Of a DNA stretch of 64,000 nt, positions 11,826 through 23,900 are shown piece after piece; position 1 is the first letter of the stretch; each line of letters begins with the position of its first letter. The notes under the pieces are model-generated. The model was not told the origin of the DNA, made no database searches, and saw only the letters and a program-made list of their open reading frames with translations. The DNA lies in contig CM066036.1 in assembly GCA_033557465.1 (NCBI GenBank), forward strand, positions 724,297,828 to 724,361,827, in the 5' to 3' direction. Both the position numbers and the translations under genes were made by a program. Origin of the DNA: Ichthyophis bannanicus. Its lineage: Eukaryota; Chordata; Amphibia; Gymnophiona; Ichthyophiidae.

Positions 11826-12365
11826 AATATGTATTCTAGTAGAAACCTATCCCTATTCATACTTTGGACATCTTAAAATAGGCATACATTGTCCAAAGCA
11901 CAGAGACATTCCCAAGCCATTTTAGAAGCTGGGTCTTTGGACCTTCCTAGCAAAAGGACATCCAAGCTGAAACGGGGACTTGGTGTAAGAATAGCTGGAG
12001 TGTTCCCAAAAACTTGGACATCCTTGTAGAAACTTCCTAGATTATACCTGCTCCACGCGTGGAGATGCTACTAAAAAATGCTTGTTTTGTAAGGCAAACC
12101 TCTGGATGGTGTGGAGAAGGAGGCAAAATCAAATCCTCTTTATGTTACAATTTGATAACAAACGCTGATGGCGGATGGAGAGTCATGTTTTCATTTTACA
12201 ACGCCGCTGAACATCCCCATGTGCACCTTTGCCTTAGATGGATGTCCCTGCCTCACGATGGCATAGCATTAACATTAATGTTTCTAAAATAGGCCATTTT
12301 TCTGCATGTTCTGCTTTGGACGTCTCAGATTGCACTCAAATGCCTTTCTAAAATGGCACTTTACA
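11826..12365. mobile_element. Fold-back family, partial second copy
   Basis: Shares blocks in the same order with the element at 13217-14256: GGCATA...TGTCCAAAGCACAG, GGACATCC, GCTTGTTTT and the terminal GCACTCAAATGCC TTCTAAAAT segment. It matches the central part and right arm of that element; the left arm is lacking. Coding potential is nil. Confidence 0.5.
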
Positions 12366-12399
12366 TGATATAATATCTGTAATATACACTTCAAACCAG

Positions 12400-13190
12400 C
12401 ACAGTAGAATATTCATATAACAAAAATGTTACAACAGCAGAATACTAACGATATACCCCAATATGTTCAGTAAAATACCAAATTCCTAACGGTACAGCCC
12501 AGAATAGAAAAATACTTTTTGTCAGACCTTTTCTCAATCACCTGATTCCAGCTCAGCTTTAGCCAGTTCAATATTGGCCCATTTTTCTCTTTTATAAATG
12601 CACTATAATAATTCCCAAATCAGCATCTCTGTGTTGCAATTGTCTTTTAGTAACTATTGAATTTGTACTTCACTCATTTCATATCGCTTCTATATTAATA
12701 GTTATCTTGTCTTCATTAGAAATTATTCTACAAAAAGTCACAAAGTCCTGGCAGAACATCATGTTTCGAACTGGAATACTTTCTTTTTAGATATGCCTCA
12801 GGGTAATAATTCCATTGTACTTATCCCATTGATGATATCTAAACATTGGCAAAGGTAACAATTAATATAGCAATGATGTGAAATGAATGAAGTAAAAATG
12901 CAGTAGTTACTAAAAGACAATGGCAACACAGAGATGTTAATTTGGGAATTATTTTAGAGTATTTATAAAAGATTAAAAATGGACTGACATTGAACTGTCT
13001 GAAGCTGAGTTAGAATCAACTCACTGAGAAAAGGTCTGACAAAAATATGTTTCTACTCTAGGCTATACAGCTGGGACTTTGGTATTTCATGAAATACCTT
13101 ATATATGCAGCATGGTAAGATACTCAAATAACATTGATAGGATACGCATAATGATAGCATTAGGCTATGAAATATTCTAATAGGCGGCAG
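12400..13190. mobile_element. Fold-back element with roughly 260-bp inverted arms
   Basis: Sequence at about 12400-12660 is the imperfect inverted complement of about 12900-13190. Clear pairs are TTTTTGTCAGACC (12517) with GGTCTGACAAAAA (13033), GTTACTAAAAGACAA (12905) with the reverse of TTGTCTTTTAGTAAC near 12640, and TAGAATATTC (12403) with GAATATTCTA-like sequence near 13170. The spacer is about 240 bp. No transposase is encoded. Non-autonomous DNA transposon is the likely class. TSDs are not resolved. Confidence 0.65.
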
Positions 13191-13216
13191 AGGGGATGGG
13201 TGCATTTGGGATATGT

Positions 13217-14256
13217 GAAGGTATATTTTATAAGGACGTTCAAGTGAAATTTGGGACGTTGAAGTCAGAATGTCTGAAAAAAAGCAGGCACGCCCAGGTT
13301 TAGGCACTATTTCATAAATGTGGATGTCTATGAGAATGTCTACATAGATATCCCCATAATAGTACTCCCAAAACGGGGATGTCTAATAGCCTAATGGTTA
13401 GAGTAGTGGGTTAGGATGAGAGTGGCCAGGCTTCAACTCACAGTTCTGCTCCTTGTGATCGTAGGCTATTCACTAAGCTCTCCATCTTCTCTACACCCTC
13501 TTGATGTTTTACTGCCAAAACACAAACTTTCCTGATACCTATACCTGCATGGAGCAGGTCTAAATGTGTTCAGGGTTGGAGACATCTCCGACATTTCTGA
13601 AATCAAGTAGAGATAACCAGTTCATTGTACCTCCCCAGACACGCCTCCGCCATGCCACCTGCCTACAGTACTTGGATATCCCTACACTGGAGACATCATT
13701 TTAGAAACCCTATTCATGCTTTAGACATCAGAAAACAGGCATAGAGCTGTCCAAAGCACAGTGACTATCTCCAGGGCCGTGTTAGAAGCCAGCTGTGGGG
13801 ATGTTCCAAGAATAAGGATGTCCAGATCTGAACAGGGACGTGGAGGCATGTCTGGGAACCTGGAGGCAATCCCAGGGACCAGGACATCCCTACCTGATCA
13901 CAGAAATGTTCAGCATCAGGTCTAACTTTAGACCTGTTCCAAGGCATGCATAGCAATGAACAAGCATCTGAAAAGTGCTTGTTTTAACTGAAAAACATCT
14001 AGAGTAGCAACATTGGAATTTGAACCCTGGCTGCCTTGTTTCTAACCCACTATAATAACCATTATGCTTTCCTACAGGCCTGTGTTCTGAAATATGTTTA
14101 TGGGGATGCCTAAGTAGATGATCCTGCAAACACTCCCTATCGGACATGTCCATGTTTGCGAAATCACATCTGCACCTGGATGTGCCTGCATTTTTTTCAG
14201 AAGTTCTGTCTTAGATGTCCCAGATTGAACTTGGATGGACCTTCTAAAATTCTGCT
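13217..14256. mobile_element. Fold-back element with a tRNA-like module in each arm
   Basis: About 335-bp arms (13217-13570 and 13915-14256) are inverted copies. The outer parts pair as GGGACGTTGAAGTC (13256) with GATGTCCCAGATTG (14214), and the inner parts share GAACAGGTCTAAA-like sequence. Each arm contains a module resembling the local tRNA-SINE: AGCCTAATGGTTAGAGTAG (A-box-like) and GGCTTCAACTC (B-box-like) at 13384-13445 on the plus strand, and the equivalent on the minus strand at about 13985-14080. A partial second copy lies at 11826. No ORF is present. A DNA transposon that captured SINE sequence is one reading. Confidence 0.6.
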
Positions 14257-14274
14257 CCATTTGTACAATGTCTG

Positions 14275-15255
14275 CTTAGAAATCAAACAGTGGTAGTATC
14301 AAGATGGATTTCCTGCCATATTTTCTATGGAGATAATCAAAGAGGGATACAAGAACTTTCTCTGTTACATACCCTGGTCTGAAGTCATATTGAAATGAGT
14401 CTAGCCAGTTTCTTTCTTTTAGCCAATTGAAATCATACTAATAAGTTTTCCCAGTAAAGTAATGTTCAATACTGGCCAGTAGTTTATGGCTAGTCCTGTT
14501 CCAGGGAGTTCTTTTTTAGGAGGTGGAGCACACTACAGCCCTTTTTAGTGCTAGTAGCAGCTTCCCTTCCACGAGAAAGGATATCACAAATTTTGTGGCC
14601 CCTTCAGTAAGGCCTCTGCTAGCCAGTTGTTTGTACTATCTTTGATGGACAAGGGTCAAGGTAGAAGACTGTTGGCCATAGGCCTTTCAAGATATTTTTG
14701 AAAGTCTCTTCAGTTCAAATGATTCTGCATGAAAGCGTGAAAAGAAAGGTTTTTTTATTAGCTTATAGTAGGCTCAGGGAACAGTCGTAAGTCCTGATGG
14801 AGACCTTTAATTTTGCTGGCAAAGTATACTGTAAAATCATTGCTGGTCAGTTGTGACTAGGAAGGTTGATTCTGTTGTGAGGTTGCAGTAGATTTTACTA
14901 TTTTGAATTTATGCTTGGTTGAATTTGCAGCTTGTTCAATGTTATGAGAGAAATATTGTTTTGACAACTGCTAAGGCTTGGCAGTATATTGCCGTGTGCT
15001 TTCTACATCTGAGCCTATCCTCATCCAGGCCAGATTTATGCCATTTTCTTTCCAGTTTATGTCCTTGATGCTTAAGGATCTGTAGTTCTATGGTTAACCA
15101 AGGGGAGAGTTTCTTTTTAGAATATAGAACCTTCTTTTATGGGGACATTTTTTTCTAAGGCCACTGCTAAGTGTGAATTCTAGTTGTCAATATAATCTGA
15201 AGCTATAGTCGTGTATTCATCCACGTAGGGGTGGGTCAGAGCCTCTGTGAAACTC
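14275..15255 (-). pseudogene. Degenerate L2-like LINE, linker and RT N-terminus
   Basis: Minus-strand frames show the linker between endonuclease and RT of L2-like elements near 15050-15110 (LSPWLTIELQILKHQGHKLE). The FKIVKS-type segment follows near 14870-14900, and LDSFQYDFRPGY (the RT QxGFRxG motif) lies near 14380-14400. Stops and indels occur throughout, so this is an old copy. Neither the endonuclease core nor the YADD region is present. Confidence 0.6.
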
Positions 15256-16010
15256 TCAGTAGTTAGATTTCTCATGTCTCCGATTTCTTTCACTCCCCAA
15301 ACCTGTGGTATCACCAAGTTAGAGTCAGATTATAAAAGTAATTGAGCCTTCAGAAACCCTCTTCAGCTTTATGGTGATGATGCCTGTAATCCTGGAGGCT
15401 GCAATCTATGCTCCATCCCGTCACTCCCCTTAAACTGTACTGGGAGCATAGGTAGTGAGTGATGTCATTTCCTCCTCTGTACTTCACACTGAAGCTGCGA
15501 CAACCTCTGTCTCAATTGTTTCTGTCCTCTAATCCTCCCTACCCTTGCATAAAACACCCAACCTCTGGTTTGGAAGAGTGGGCAGGCCATGCTGACCCAT
15601 TCTGCTGCTGCTCATACCTAAACTGCCTCTGCAGCCCACCACTTTCAGGTATGCCTCATTTTCTCTCTTCCTACTCTCTGACTCTAAGCCCCCAGCTAAT
15701 GCTTCCTATAGCACTAGTCTCTACCTTTCTCCCCCCTACTTCCCAGGTGATCACCCTATAGATGATGGTTCAGCCGCGTTAAGTGCCTTTTCCCTAATCC
15801 TTCAAGAGAGGAGGGCATAACTTAACCTATGATCTGAAGTGCATACAATTGATTTCCTTGTAAAGAGTTCCAAATCATGTTAATTTATTTTTATTAAAAT
15901 GAATATATTAACCAAGCCAAAAACATAAAAAATCAGAAAATAAAAGAAAGTATTTTGCCTGTGTACCTCCCTCATTAAAAATCTTAAAATTGCAGGCATT
16001 TGCAAGTTAT
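15256..16010. other. Unassigned sequence
   Basis: No repeat or gene recognised. The 15459-15761 open frame is pyrimidine-rich with no known motif. Confidence 0.4.
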
Positions 16011-16014
16011 CCTT

Positions 16015-16630
16015 TAATTGTATTCTCTTTGGTGATCTAATATTGCAGATGATTCCCTCACAAGCTTCTTTTCAATGTCTTTTATTGGCCTGCCTTATTA
16101 ATATTTTCATCTAACTTGCTGTGCTTATGCTCTTTCCTATTTTTTTCATCTGGACCTGCTTTATCAGCCTTTTTCACCTCACTATTGAACCATGATGGTA
16201 GTTGTTTAGCCTTCCTTCAGCTTTATTTTAGTGTGGAATACATTTGGTCTGGTCTTCTAAAATTAAATTTTCAAACAGTACCTGTGCCTCAAATATATTT
16301 TAAATTTTGCAATGGATTCTGTTAGATTTTCTATAACTTAAAAAGGAAGCAATGATAAAATGAATAAATTAAACATAAATGCCACTGTAGTAGTTGTTGT
16401 TAATGTCCTACTTCAAATGTCAAATTTGATTGCATTATGATAACTATAGCCAAGTGGCACCACCACTGTTGCCTATTGTACCATGTGCTAAATTTCACTG
16501 ATGACTGTATCTAAAATGGTTCTCCTCTCACTGGTTAGGACCAGATACACCATGAATTTTTATTTGCAGGATAGCACAAGTGTCAATTATGTTAAACATG
16601 CATACATTCAAAACCATAATGACGTTTCTG
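16015..16630 (-). mobile_element. CR1 LINE fragment, endonuclease linker region
   Basis: Collinear with 4680-5150 of the antisense CR1: shared blocks are the TTATTGGCCTGC/GCTTTATC segment, CACTATTGAACCATGATGG, GTGTGGAATACATTTGGTCTGG, and the AATTTGATTGCAT...AAGTGGCA endonuclease C-terminal part. No open frame is kept. Confidence 0.65.
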
Positions 16631-17890
16631 CAAATTCAACAGCAAAAATAAATTGGAACTTTTGATGCTAGTCGGGCATGTGGTAATTGATGCAGTTAAT
16701 CAAGCTTAAACTACAATCCTTAAAAGACCAAGCAATAGATATAAAAAGAATACAAGCAGTAATTTTGCTAATGAAGCACTATTTAAGCAAATACAAAGAA
16801 AGAAAGAAAGATGTAGTGATGTGCTGATTTATGCTAACATGCAAGAATGTCATACTTGAATGGATCTGCAGTGAAATTTTCAAGAAATCAGGGAAAGAAA
16901 CAATAACGACTAGTAATAAAAAAAATACACTGTAGAAAGTAAACAAACTAGCTAATAATATTAGGCATCTCCCTTTACTATAGTTTATCCTATACAGTGT
17001 ATGGATTTAAATATTTAGGAGAAGAAATTAATTGTGAAGCAAATAGTAACCAGATATATGAAATGTTACTTATTTACATTTTTATCAGCAATGTTAGCAG
17101 AGCCATTGACTCATACAGCACAAACTCGTTCCACCATATTTTATGATGTTTAGACTGCATAAAAATAATGTGAGCGCATTCATTTATATAGCAGCTGCAT
17201 GGAGCAGTAGCTTAGCTTTAATCTAGGGTGGCAAACTTTGGCAATTTATGAACTTTATTTGAGCCAGATATGCTAAACATTTTCCCCTTAGACACAAAAC
17301 AAAAGAAAACATTGATTACCACCAGAAGAGAGTTTAAGTTCCTGTTGTGCTAGTTGCTATCCCTACCATGTCAAGGTAAGATATATAATTGGGAATGAAA
17401 TATTGAAAGCTGATTTGGATGATGCTAAGCTGGTAAGTTAGCATGGGACTAGAATGAATGGAATCCAGCATTTAATATCAAATCATTGTTAAACCCATAG
17501 GAAAATATTGGCAGTCAAAAGAACCTTGGCACATTTCCATTATTTTGTCTAATTCATTTTATAGATACAAATTTTCTTTGGGCAGTAAAGTTATTTAGAG
17601 GATTTTATACTGAAAAAAAGTAATTACATGTGGTCCCATTTTCTCCTAGGCAAATACATATAAACTCTATATACTGGGTGATAGGTTATAAGGAAAATGT
17701 GCTTTAATTGTCAAATGAGAAATGCCATTTATTATTAAGGTCAAGGAGGAGCCTGATAAATAGCATTGATTTTCAAATGAGGTTAGAAGAGTAGCCAGGA
17801 TGAGCACCATGGAAAACTTCTACCAGTGACATTCCTTGAGAACTTTGGCAAGTCTCTTCATTCTCCATTGCATCATGTCTAAATACAGCC
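16631..17890. other. Unassigned AT-rich DNA
   Basis: No ORF with motifs and no recognised element. A short GAAA run occurs at about 16796-16811. Confidence 0.4.
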
Positions 17891-18004
17891 TCATTTACTA
17901 ACTTGTGTTAATGTGAGTTATGTACTTTGCTAGTATAAAGGCCCATTAGGAATAATGGGGCTTGTATTTCATCTGTTACTATGTTAATACAGGTTAGTAA
18001 ATGA
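17891..18004. mobile_element. Small palindromic element (MITE-like)
   Basis: The ends are inverted complements: TCATTTACTAACTTGTGTTAA at the left (first 20 bases) pairs with the reverse of the right end at 17984-18004, with two mismatches. The interior also pairs partly (GCCCATTAGG with the following AATAATGGGG). At 114 bp with no coding, it fits a miniature inverted-repeat element. No clear TSD is seen. Confidence 0.5.
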
Positions 18005-18397
18005 CACTATTATAAGGTAAGTCCTCGGGGGTGCATCCAAGGACTTCTATAAAGTTCCCTCAGGGGTAACGTGTAAAAATATGTGCAGTGGCAAGAGGGC
18101 ATGCATTTTTTTATATGACCCACGTGTTCTGGGATAGAGTTTGGATGGAGCAAAGTCAGAGTCAAGATTTATACTTTTTTAAAAATAAAATATGCTACAA
18201 TGACCCTACCTTATATACTAACATTTACATCTGTTTGCTACCAGGCATAAACATCTGTGCTTTCAATCTAACTATGATTTCTGCCAGTTTACCCCTAGTA
18301 TTACTGTATATAAAGACACATAGGTACCCATGTATCTCTATAAAATAGGCACGATCTTGCCACCTAGGTGACGTGTTATAAAATTATACCCATGCAC
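18005..18397. other. Unassigned sequence
   Basis: Contains TATAAAATAGGCAC and TTATAAAATTATAC motifs seen at ends of several non-autonomous elements in this window. No defined element. Confidence 0.35.
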
Positions 18398-18439
18398 TAC
18401 CACTACTACTACTATTATTGATAAACATGACTGGTGTCT

Positions 18440-19950
18440 AAAATGTTTTGGCCCTGACCATCAACCCAATTTTTGTCCTTTATGCCAGCAAATGACAAAG
18501 AGAGACCTAAAGAACCGAGCCAGACAGTATGGGTCGTTGTTTGCCCCAGGCTCGATTTCAGTGGCTTCCACTTCATCAAGGAAATCGATTTCCTCTCATA
18601 GGTCTCCAACCGTAAACATAAGTCAAAGTCTCTGGCCACTCCTAAGTCATCAGCATCTGCATCAAAGACCAATACCGAGACTGGAGATAAGTTCTAGCCC
18701 CTAGGGGTGGCTTCCAATTTAGACCAGCCAGCCAAACAGCCCCAGATGGAGGACTTGTCCTCCAAAGCACAGGAGGGGTTCTGAGATGATCTCGAGGAAT
18801 CATCCTCCAGAAAGCTACTGGTTCCATCTTCTGAGATGGTGGCTCAAAGTCCTGTGGGTGATTCCACCCAGACATCAGCCTTCACCCTAGACCAGCACAT
18901 GCTGGCTCTCAAGATGAGTTTGGCCACACTCCTAGCAGCCTCGGTACCGATAGCATCAAGAGCTCCAGGAGTGCAAGCTTTGGCACCGAGCCTAAAGCCA
19001 GGTATACCGGCTCCAATGCTGGCCTGTAAACTGACATCATCAGAAACTCCGAGGTCAATGCCTTGTGTGAACTGTTCAATACCCCCAGTACCCATCAGGC
19101 TCAAACTGCCATAGCTCTCGATTCTGATATCTCTGAACTTCAGTATCAGCATCAACCCTTGATGTCCATGAAGCATCGAAGTCCAACACAAGACCACCAA
19201 TAGTTCAACTTCAACTTCTTACTGGACTCTGATTCCAGTTCTTCAGAATCTGACAAGGGATCACTTGATTCCCAAGAACTTCCAGACATCCCTTCAGACC
19301 CTTTGCCGCCTCATGAATAATGTCAGTCCCCAACAGAATATATGTCCTTTCTGGACTTTATACATGACATGGCAGCAGGGCTTGCCATCACAGTAGCCTT
19401 GGAAAAGGAGCAGAGGGCAGAAAATTGGAGACACTCCAATAACCTCCCAAGCTCAAGGAGTGCATTGGATCCTGCAGGATCTTATGTGGGAGGTCACACT
19501 CACATTTCTGCCTGCCAACAAGAGGCTCGATACTATGTACTGAGTACCAGAGTGCCCAGGCTTCCACAAAACTCAGCTTCCCCACCACTCATTGGTGGTG
19601 GAATCAGCGATGCACTGAATAAAGAGCTCAAAAAACATTCATCCCTGCCTCCTGCTAGAGACTCTCGGACACTTGATGCCTTTGGGTGTAGATGCTTCCT
19701 GGCATACATATTGGCCTCCAGAATAAACTCATACATGCTGTACATTGGCATGTTTCTAAAAGATGTCACCAGACTTTTGCCCTCATGCTTCCTGAAGATA
19801 AATGATGCATTCCAGACACTCATCAAGCAAGGCCAAAATACTTTTAAGTTTATTACCAGAGCCTCTTTTGATACCTTTGAATCAACAAGCAGAGCTTCAG
19901 CAGTCTGCATTGGGGCTCACATAATGGTTACAAGTTTCAGATCTTGAGTA
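18440..19950 (+). pseudogene. DIRS ORF1 (gag-like)
   Basis: The N-terminal part shows a Cys/His-rich start (KCFGPDHQPNFCPLC) typical of DIRS ORF1, then Ser/Pro-rich sequence. The C-terminal part is a 201-codon open stretch (19342-19947) with TLDAFGCRCFLAYILASRI and RASFDTFESTSRASAV, matching the conserved alpha-helical gag-like domain of vertebrate DIRS elements. Frameshifts separate the blocks near 18710 and 19115-19340. It would form the RNP/particle protein in a live element. Confidence 0.75.
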
Positions 19951-20354
19951 ATGGGTCCATGACAATATGGTCAATATCCCATGGTCTGGAGAAAACCTTT
20001 GTGGAAAAGATTGGAGGGAAAAGGCCGAAGAGATTGAAACAGATCTCACCCTTAAATGCCTTTCCAGAAAAGGCTGCCCATCAGCCTCAGCATCCTAAGT
20101 AGAGGCAGCAGGGCCTTTGTCAACTCAAGAAACCCAAGGCTCCTAAGCCTCAACCAGCTGCACAGGCACAACCTGCGACTGTTTTTGACTCTTTCCTAGG
20201 CAGCATTGCCAATCTGCCTCTGGAGGGTCCCCAGCCCCTCCACAAAGCAAGAAGATTCTTTTGCTGTGCCCACAGATGGCACCTCATAACATCAGAGCAG
20301 TGGACACTCCACATTATCCAAAGGGATTATCAGCTTCACTTCGAAACCTTACCC

Positions 20355-21778
20355 TGTGATAAGGAAGCTTATCATGACAGAGGAGAAAGGGATAAAGGAA
20401 AGGAATTCACCCTTATAAATGGACCTATTCTACAAGATCAGAGGAACAGAACCCCAATCACACCTAGAAAGCAGGAAATTTCCAGATGGGATAGGTTTCA
20501 GAGTCCCCCTAGTGGAGAAAAGGAGAGGGAATACAGACCCAGGGTAAAGGACCCTTACGTCACTGAGTTCCCTAATTACCCAGCTGCCAGGAGGCAAGCT
20601 GATCTCCGTCACCTGAGAGGAGAAGAGGTGGGGCTGGAGCCTTGGGGATTTAATTCTAGGATAGAGAAAGAAGCAGGAGAGAGGAGGAGGAGGAGAGTCC
20701 CAGAGAGAGTCTCAGGGAGATACCCAAGCAGAAACACAAGCTGGAGGACAGGACGAGGAAGCACAGGAGAATGATGGCCAGAGCATGAGGGAAGAGAAGC
20801 TGCTACAAGCCCAGGGCCAGGTTTGAGCCTTGAAAGCTTGTCTAATACAGAGCAGTGCAGAGTTGCAAGGGATACTCTCAGCTCTAACGGAAGGCAGTCA
20901 GCTGAACCCTGTGAACTGGAAGGAGAGGTAGAGCCTATGCAACTAGATGAACTAGACCTAGCTGTGAATGACGAAGACTCATACATGGATTGCTCCTTGT
21001 GCCAATCCTTCACTGCAGAGGGATTGAAAGAAAACCACCCTTAAGAGAAAACCTTCAGAGTCAGGTAACCTTGAAATCCTGTAGATGGTTTTGTGCATGT
21101 CCTGTGTTAAAGAAGAAATACGTTTGCTGAGAAAGCAAGAGCAAGCTGAAGCTCTCTGATTGTGCTTGATAAACACCTGCTATCCAGAGCAGTGCACTGG
21201 CAAGAAGCCGAGCTAATGGTGAAAGGAAGTAAAGTTTTTGGCTTTGTTTTTGAATATTCCTAAAGCCTTGAATAAAGCATTATTTGCTTATGAAAAGTTT
21301 TTGTTCCTGTTAAAAGTTTTACTTTGTTGTAAGGAGATAAACAGCCTGGAAGTGTTTGGGACTATGAGAACAGAAAACTGCCATTGAGAAATGCTGCTTT
21401 TGTTTGCTTTAAACAGCAATGCTAGCCAAGCTGGTAGCATTGACTGTTAGAAGGCTTTATCTTTGAGCTGAAGAACACTATAAGCTGAAAGTTTGTTTTG
21501 AGTTTATTTATGTCCTGATGTGTACTGTGAAGAATCCTGGAGAAAGAATCCAAGGGTAGTATTTGTGAACCTTTGCATTTGAGTCAATAAATTCTGTCAT
21601 TGCCTTACTATTCGAGCCAACTACAAGTGTTTTTTCTACCTGAAGCCAAGTGAATTGGGACTGAACTACCTTTCCCAAGGGGCATGGCAAAGGAACCAGT
21701 CAGTTAAAGGCTAAAAGGTGAAACTTTCTATGATAACCACGCCCCTCCATACTGGAAGTAAGGGGCAAGGGCGTGACA
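20355..21778 (+). mobile_element. Solo LTR A (ORF-bearing LTR family)
   Basis: Starts TGTGATAAGG, ends GGGCGTGACA and is flanked by a direct 4-bp repeat ACCC (20351-20354 and 21779-21782). It interrupts the DIRS RT between FETL and the following HPSP-containing segment. TG...CA ends and a short exact TSD define an LTR; no internal retroviral or gypsy region is adjacent, so it is a solo LTR. CAATAAATTCTGTCATTGCC at 21588 resembles the poly(A) signal with about 175 bp of U5 after it. Copies B (34997-36189) and C (55408-56900) share the ends, the signal and the ORF. Confidence 0.8.
20377..21043 (+). pseudogene. LTR-borne ORF, broken copy A
   Basis: The equivalent of the long ORFs in LTR copies B and C. 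An early ATG frame (MTEEKGIKERN) is soon interrupted by stops. The middle encodes Glu/Arg/Gln-rich sequence (REEEEESQRE). The last 73 codons (20823-21043) are open and end with PMQLDE and YMDCSLC, comparable with the PMDC motif at the C-termini of copies B and C. The function of the family protein is unknown. Confidence 0.5.
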
Positions 21779-21919
21779 ACCCCCAACCAGCTTCACGGGA
21801 GTATCACACCCATCCCCTTCAAAGCACTCTTTTAAAAGAAGAAGTGACTACTCTATTGTCCCAGGGTGCCATAGAAAGAGTACTTCCTCCTCAAGAAAGG
21901 ATTGGTTTCAGGATTCAGC

Positions 21920-22575
21920 AAAACAAACAAAATGCCTCTTAGTCACCTAATCATTCCAGCTGAAAAAATTACTATAAATAAATCCAAAAGTGGCTAAACA
22001 TTCTCCTAAAGAAGATACACAGAAAATTCCCTTATTATGAGAGAGAACTCAGGATGGCTATAAACCCTTCATATGGCAAAACTAGTCACCATAGGGAATA
22101 ACGAGATACTCACATCACCGGTCTTCAGCCTCCTCCATATTCCAATCCAAACCAAATTAACTCAATCTAAAAAAGTACTTTTCAAGATTCTTATTTATTA
22201 ATTTATTCATTTATTTAAAATGTATAATATATCTATTAGTATCTCCTTAGAATCAATCTTTTAATGTTTAATTAGACAAAATGTATCCATTGCTCCACAA
22301 GTAACACACACAACGGCTTTCATCAAAACTTTGATATTAACTCACAACGGAACCCACAGACTTCTCTTCCATTAGCCCTGCAACCAAACAGAAGCTATAT
22401 GGTAGCATTCACATCATGAAATTTACAATGGAGTATTTCTAGTACTTAGCACTCCCAAAATTCATTATTCATCATCAAACCCTCTTGTATGCCTTTTGAA
22501 GCACATAATCAGGATACCTTTGTTTCTTGAACTTCACAGTCATGTTTTTAGCTTGCAATTTAAACTCACTATCAG
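21920..22575. mobile_element. Unassigned insertion in DIRS RT
   Basis: This AT-rich block of about 660 bp interrupts the RT. GGATTCAG at 21912 and AGATTCAG at 22582 flank it and may be a 7-bp TSD (GATTCAG). A TTATTTATTAATTTATTCATTTATTT run at about 22190-22215 suggests an antisense LINE/SINE tail inside. The family is not recognised and no coding is visible. Confidence 0.45.
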
Positions 22576-23030
22576 AAGAGCAGATTCAGGCCCATCCTGG
22601 ACCTTAGAGTCCTAAACAGGTTCCTGGTCTGAGAAAAAGCCAAAATGATTTCCCTAGGAACTCTTCCATACCTCCAGAGACACGATTGGTTATGTTCTCT
22701 AGATCTAAAAGAGGCGTACATGCATTTACTGATCCATCCCTTGCACAGACAGTATCTGCACTTCATGTTTCAAGTAAACCATGATCAATACTGGGTTCTA
22801 CCCTTTGGGCTATCTTCTGCACCAAGGGTCTTTATCAAATGCATAGCAGTGGTCACTGCCTATCTACACACTTTGAGGGTATTCATCTTCCCTTACTTAG
22901 ATGACTGGCTGATCAGGGAAGACTCCCCTCGGGAGGTAAGTCTCTCCCTTCATTGCACCATCATAGTGCTCCAACATCTGGGATTTCTCATAAACTTCAC
23001 AAAGTCTCACCTCGCTCCAACCCAATAACT

Positions 23031-23900
23031 GGAGTTCATTGTAACACTCTTAGACACTCAACAGGTCTGAGCTTTCTTCCCACACAATCGCTCTGTCCGC
23101 CTCATCAACCTGGCCAGAGGGGTACAACAGCAAAGCCGAGTAATAGCTCGAGAGCTGCTGCATGTATTAGGATACATGGCCTCCACAGTCTGCCAATCCC
23201 TACGCTTGATTACACATGCAACAAGTGCAGTGGACTCCGTCTTCCCAATGGACACAGGCAAAGGGGTCCCTTAAGAGGTGATATTCCCACTAAACCTACT
23301 CCTTGGGTCATCTTTTCAGATGCCTCCACCTCGATGCACCCTGACAATGGATGCTTCCAAGCTGGGTTGTGGGGGGCACATCTGAACAACCTAACCACAC
23401 AGGGACTTTGGACACCACAGGAATCTGCCCTGCAGATCAACCTGCTAGAACTATTGGTCACTGACAAATGTTCTTCAGGTTTTTCAACCTCAGCTTTCAG
23501 GGCAACCTGTTCAAGTCAGGATGGACAACCAAATTGCCATCTTCTACATGAAAAAATGGGGGAATGGGGTCCTGTCCCCTCTGTTGCCATCTCATACCGC
23601 ATTCACCTCAGAGTGGTGTAACTTCCGGGCGAACTCATTGTCTTTGTGGACAAGCTAAGCCGTATCCTTCATCCACACGAATGGACCTTGCATCAGGAGG
23701 CGGCTACTTGGCTTTTCCAGATGTGGAGAACCCCACTCATAGATCTTTTTGCCACTTCACAAAACACACAGATTCCACACTTCAGCTCCAGGGTTCTGTC
23801 ACTGCACAGACAGACCCCGGGTGCCAAGGACTGCTCTATGCATTCCCTTCCATCCCCTTGATACCCAAAACACTGTTCAAACTACAGGTCAACAGAGGCT
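23031..23900 (+). pseudogene. DIRS RNase H domain
   Basis: Blocks are TPWVIFSDASTSMHPDNG (first catalytic Asp, near 23305), GLWGAHL, LQINLLELL (Glu), and after frame changes ILHPHEWTLHQEA and PLIDLFATSQNTQIP (final Asp, near 23740). These match the RNase H that follows RT in DIRS elements. It is encoded in at least two frames. I see no separate methylase domain before the recombinase. Confidence 0.75.

Larger units (their letters stand above)
20080..23030 (+). pseudogene. DIRS reverse transcriptase, split by two insertions
   Basis: The 5' part (about 20200-20350) has HLITSEQWTLHIIQ and YQLHFETL. The solo LTR then intervenes. RT resumes at 21783-21915, is interrupted again, and continues from 22581. 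The last part contains RPILDLRVLNR, DWLCSLDLKEAYMHLLIHP, LPFGLSSAPRVFIK and the catalytic FPYLDDWLIR near 22890-22915. LDD in place of YxDD-type residues is normal for DIRS. Removing both insertions would restore collinearity, but stops remain in the fragments. Confidence 0.85.

Noticed and set aside
13384..13445. tRNA-like A and B boxes as a functional tRNA gene
   Set aside because: No complete cloverleaf; the sequence matches the SINE head used across the window and sits in a fold-back arm.
19342..19947. 201-codon frame as a host gene
   Set aside because: The RASFDTFESTSRAS and TLDAFG segments and its place ahead of a DIRS RT identify it as DIRS ORF1.
20351..21782. A 5-bp TSD with element ends TG...GTGAC
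   Set aside because: A 4-bp TSD with TG...CA ends gives exact matches in all three LTR copies, while the 5-bp reading needs mismatches.
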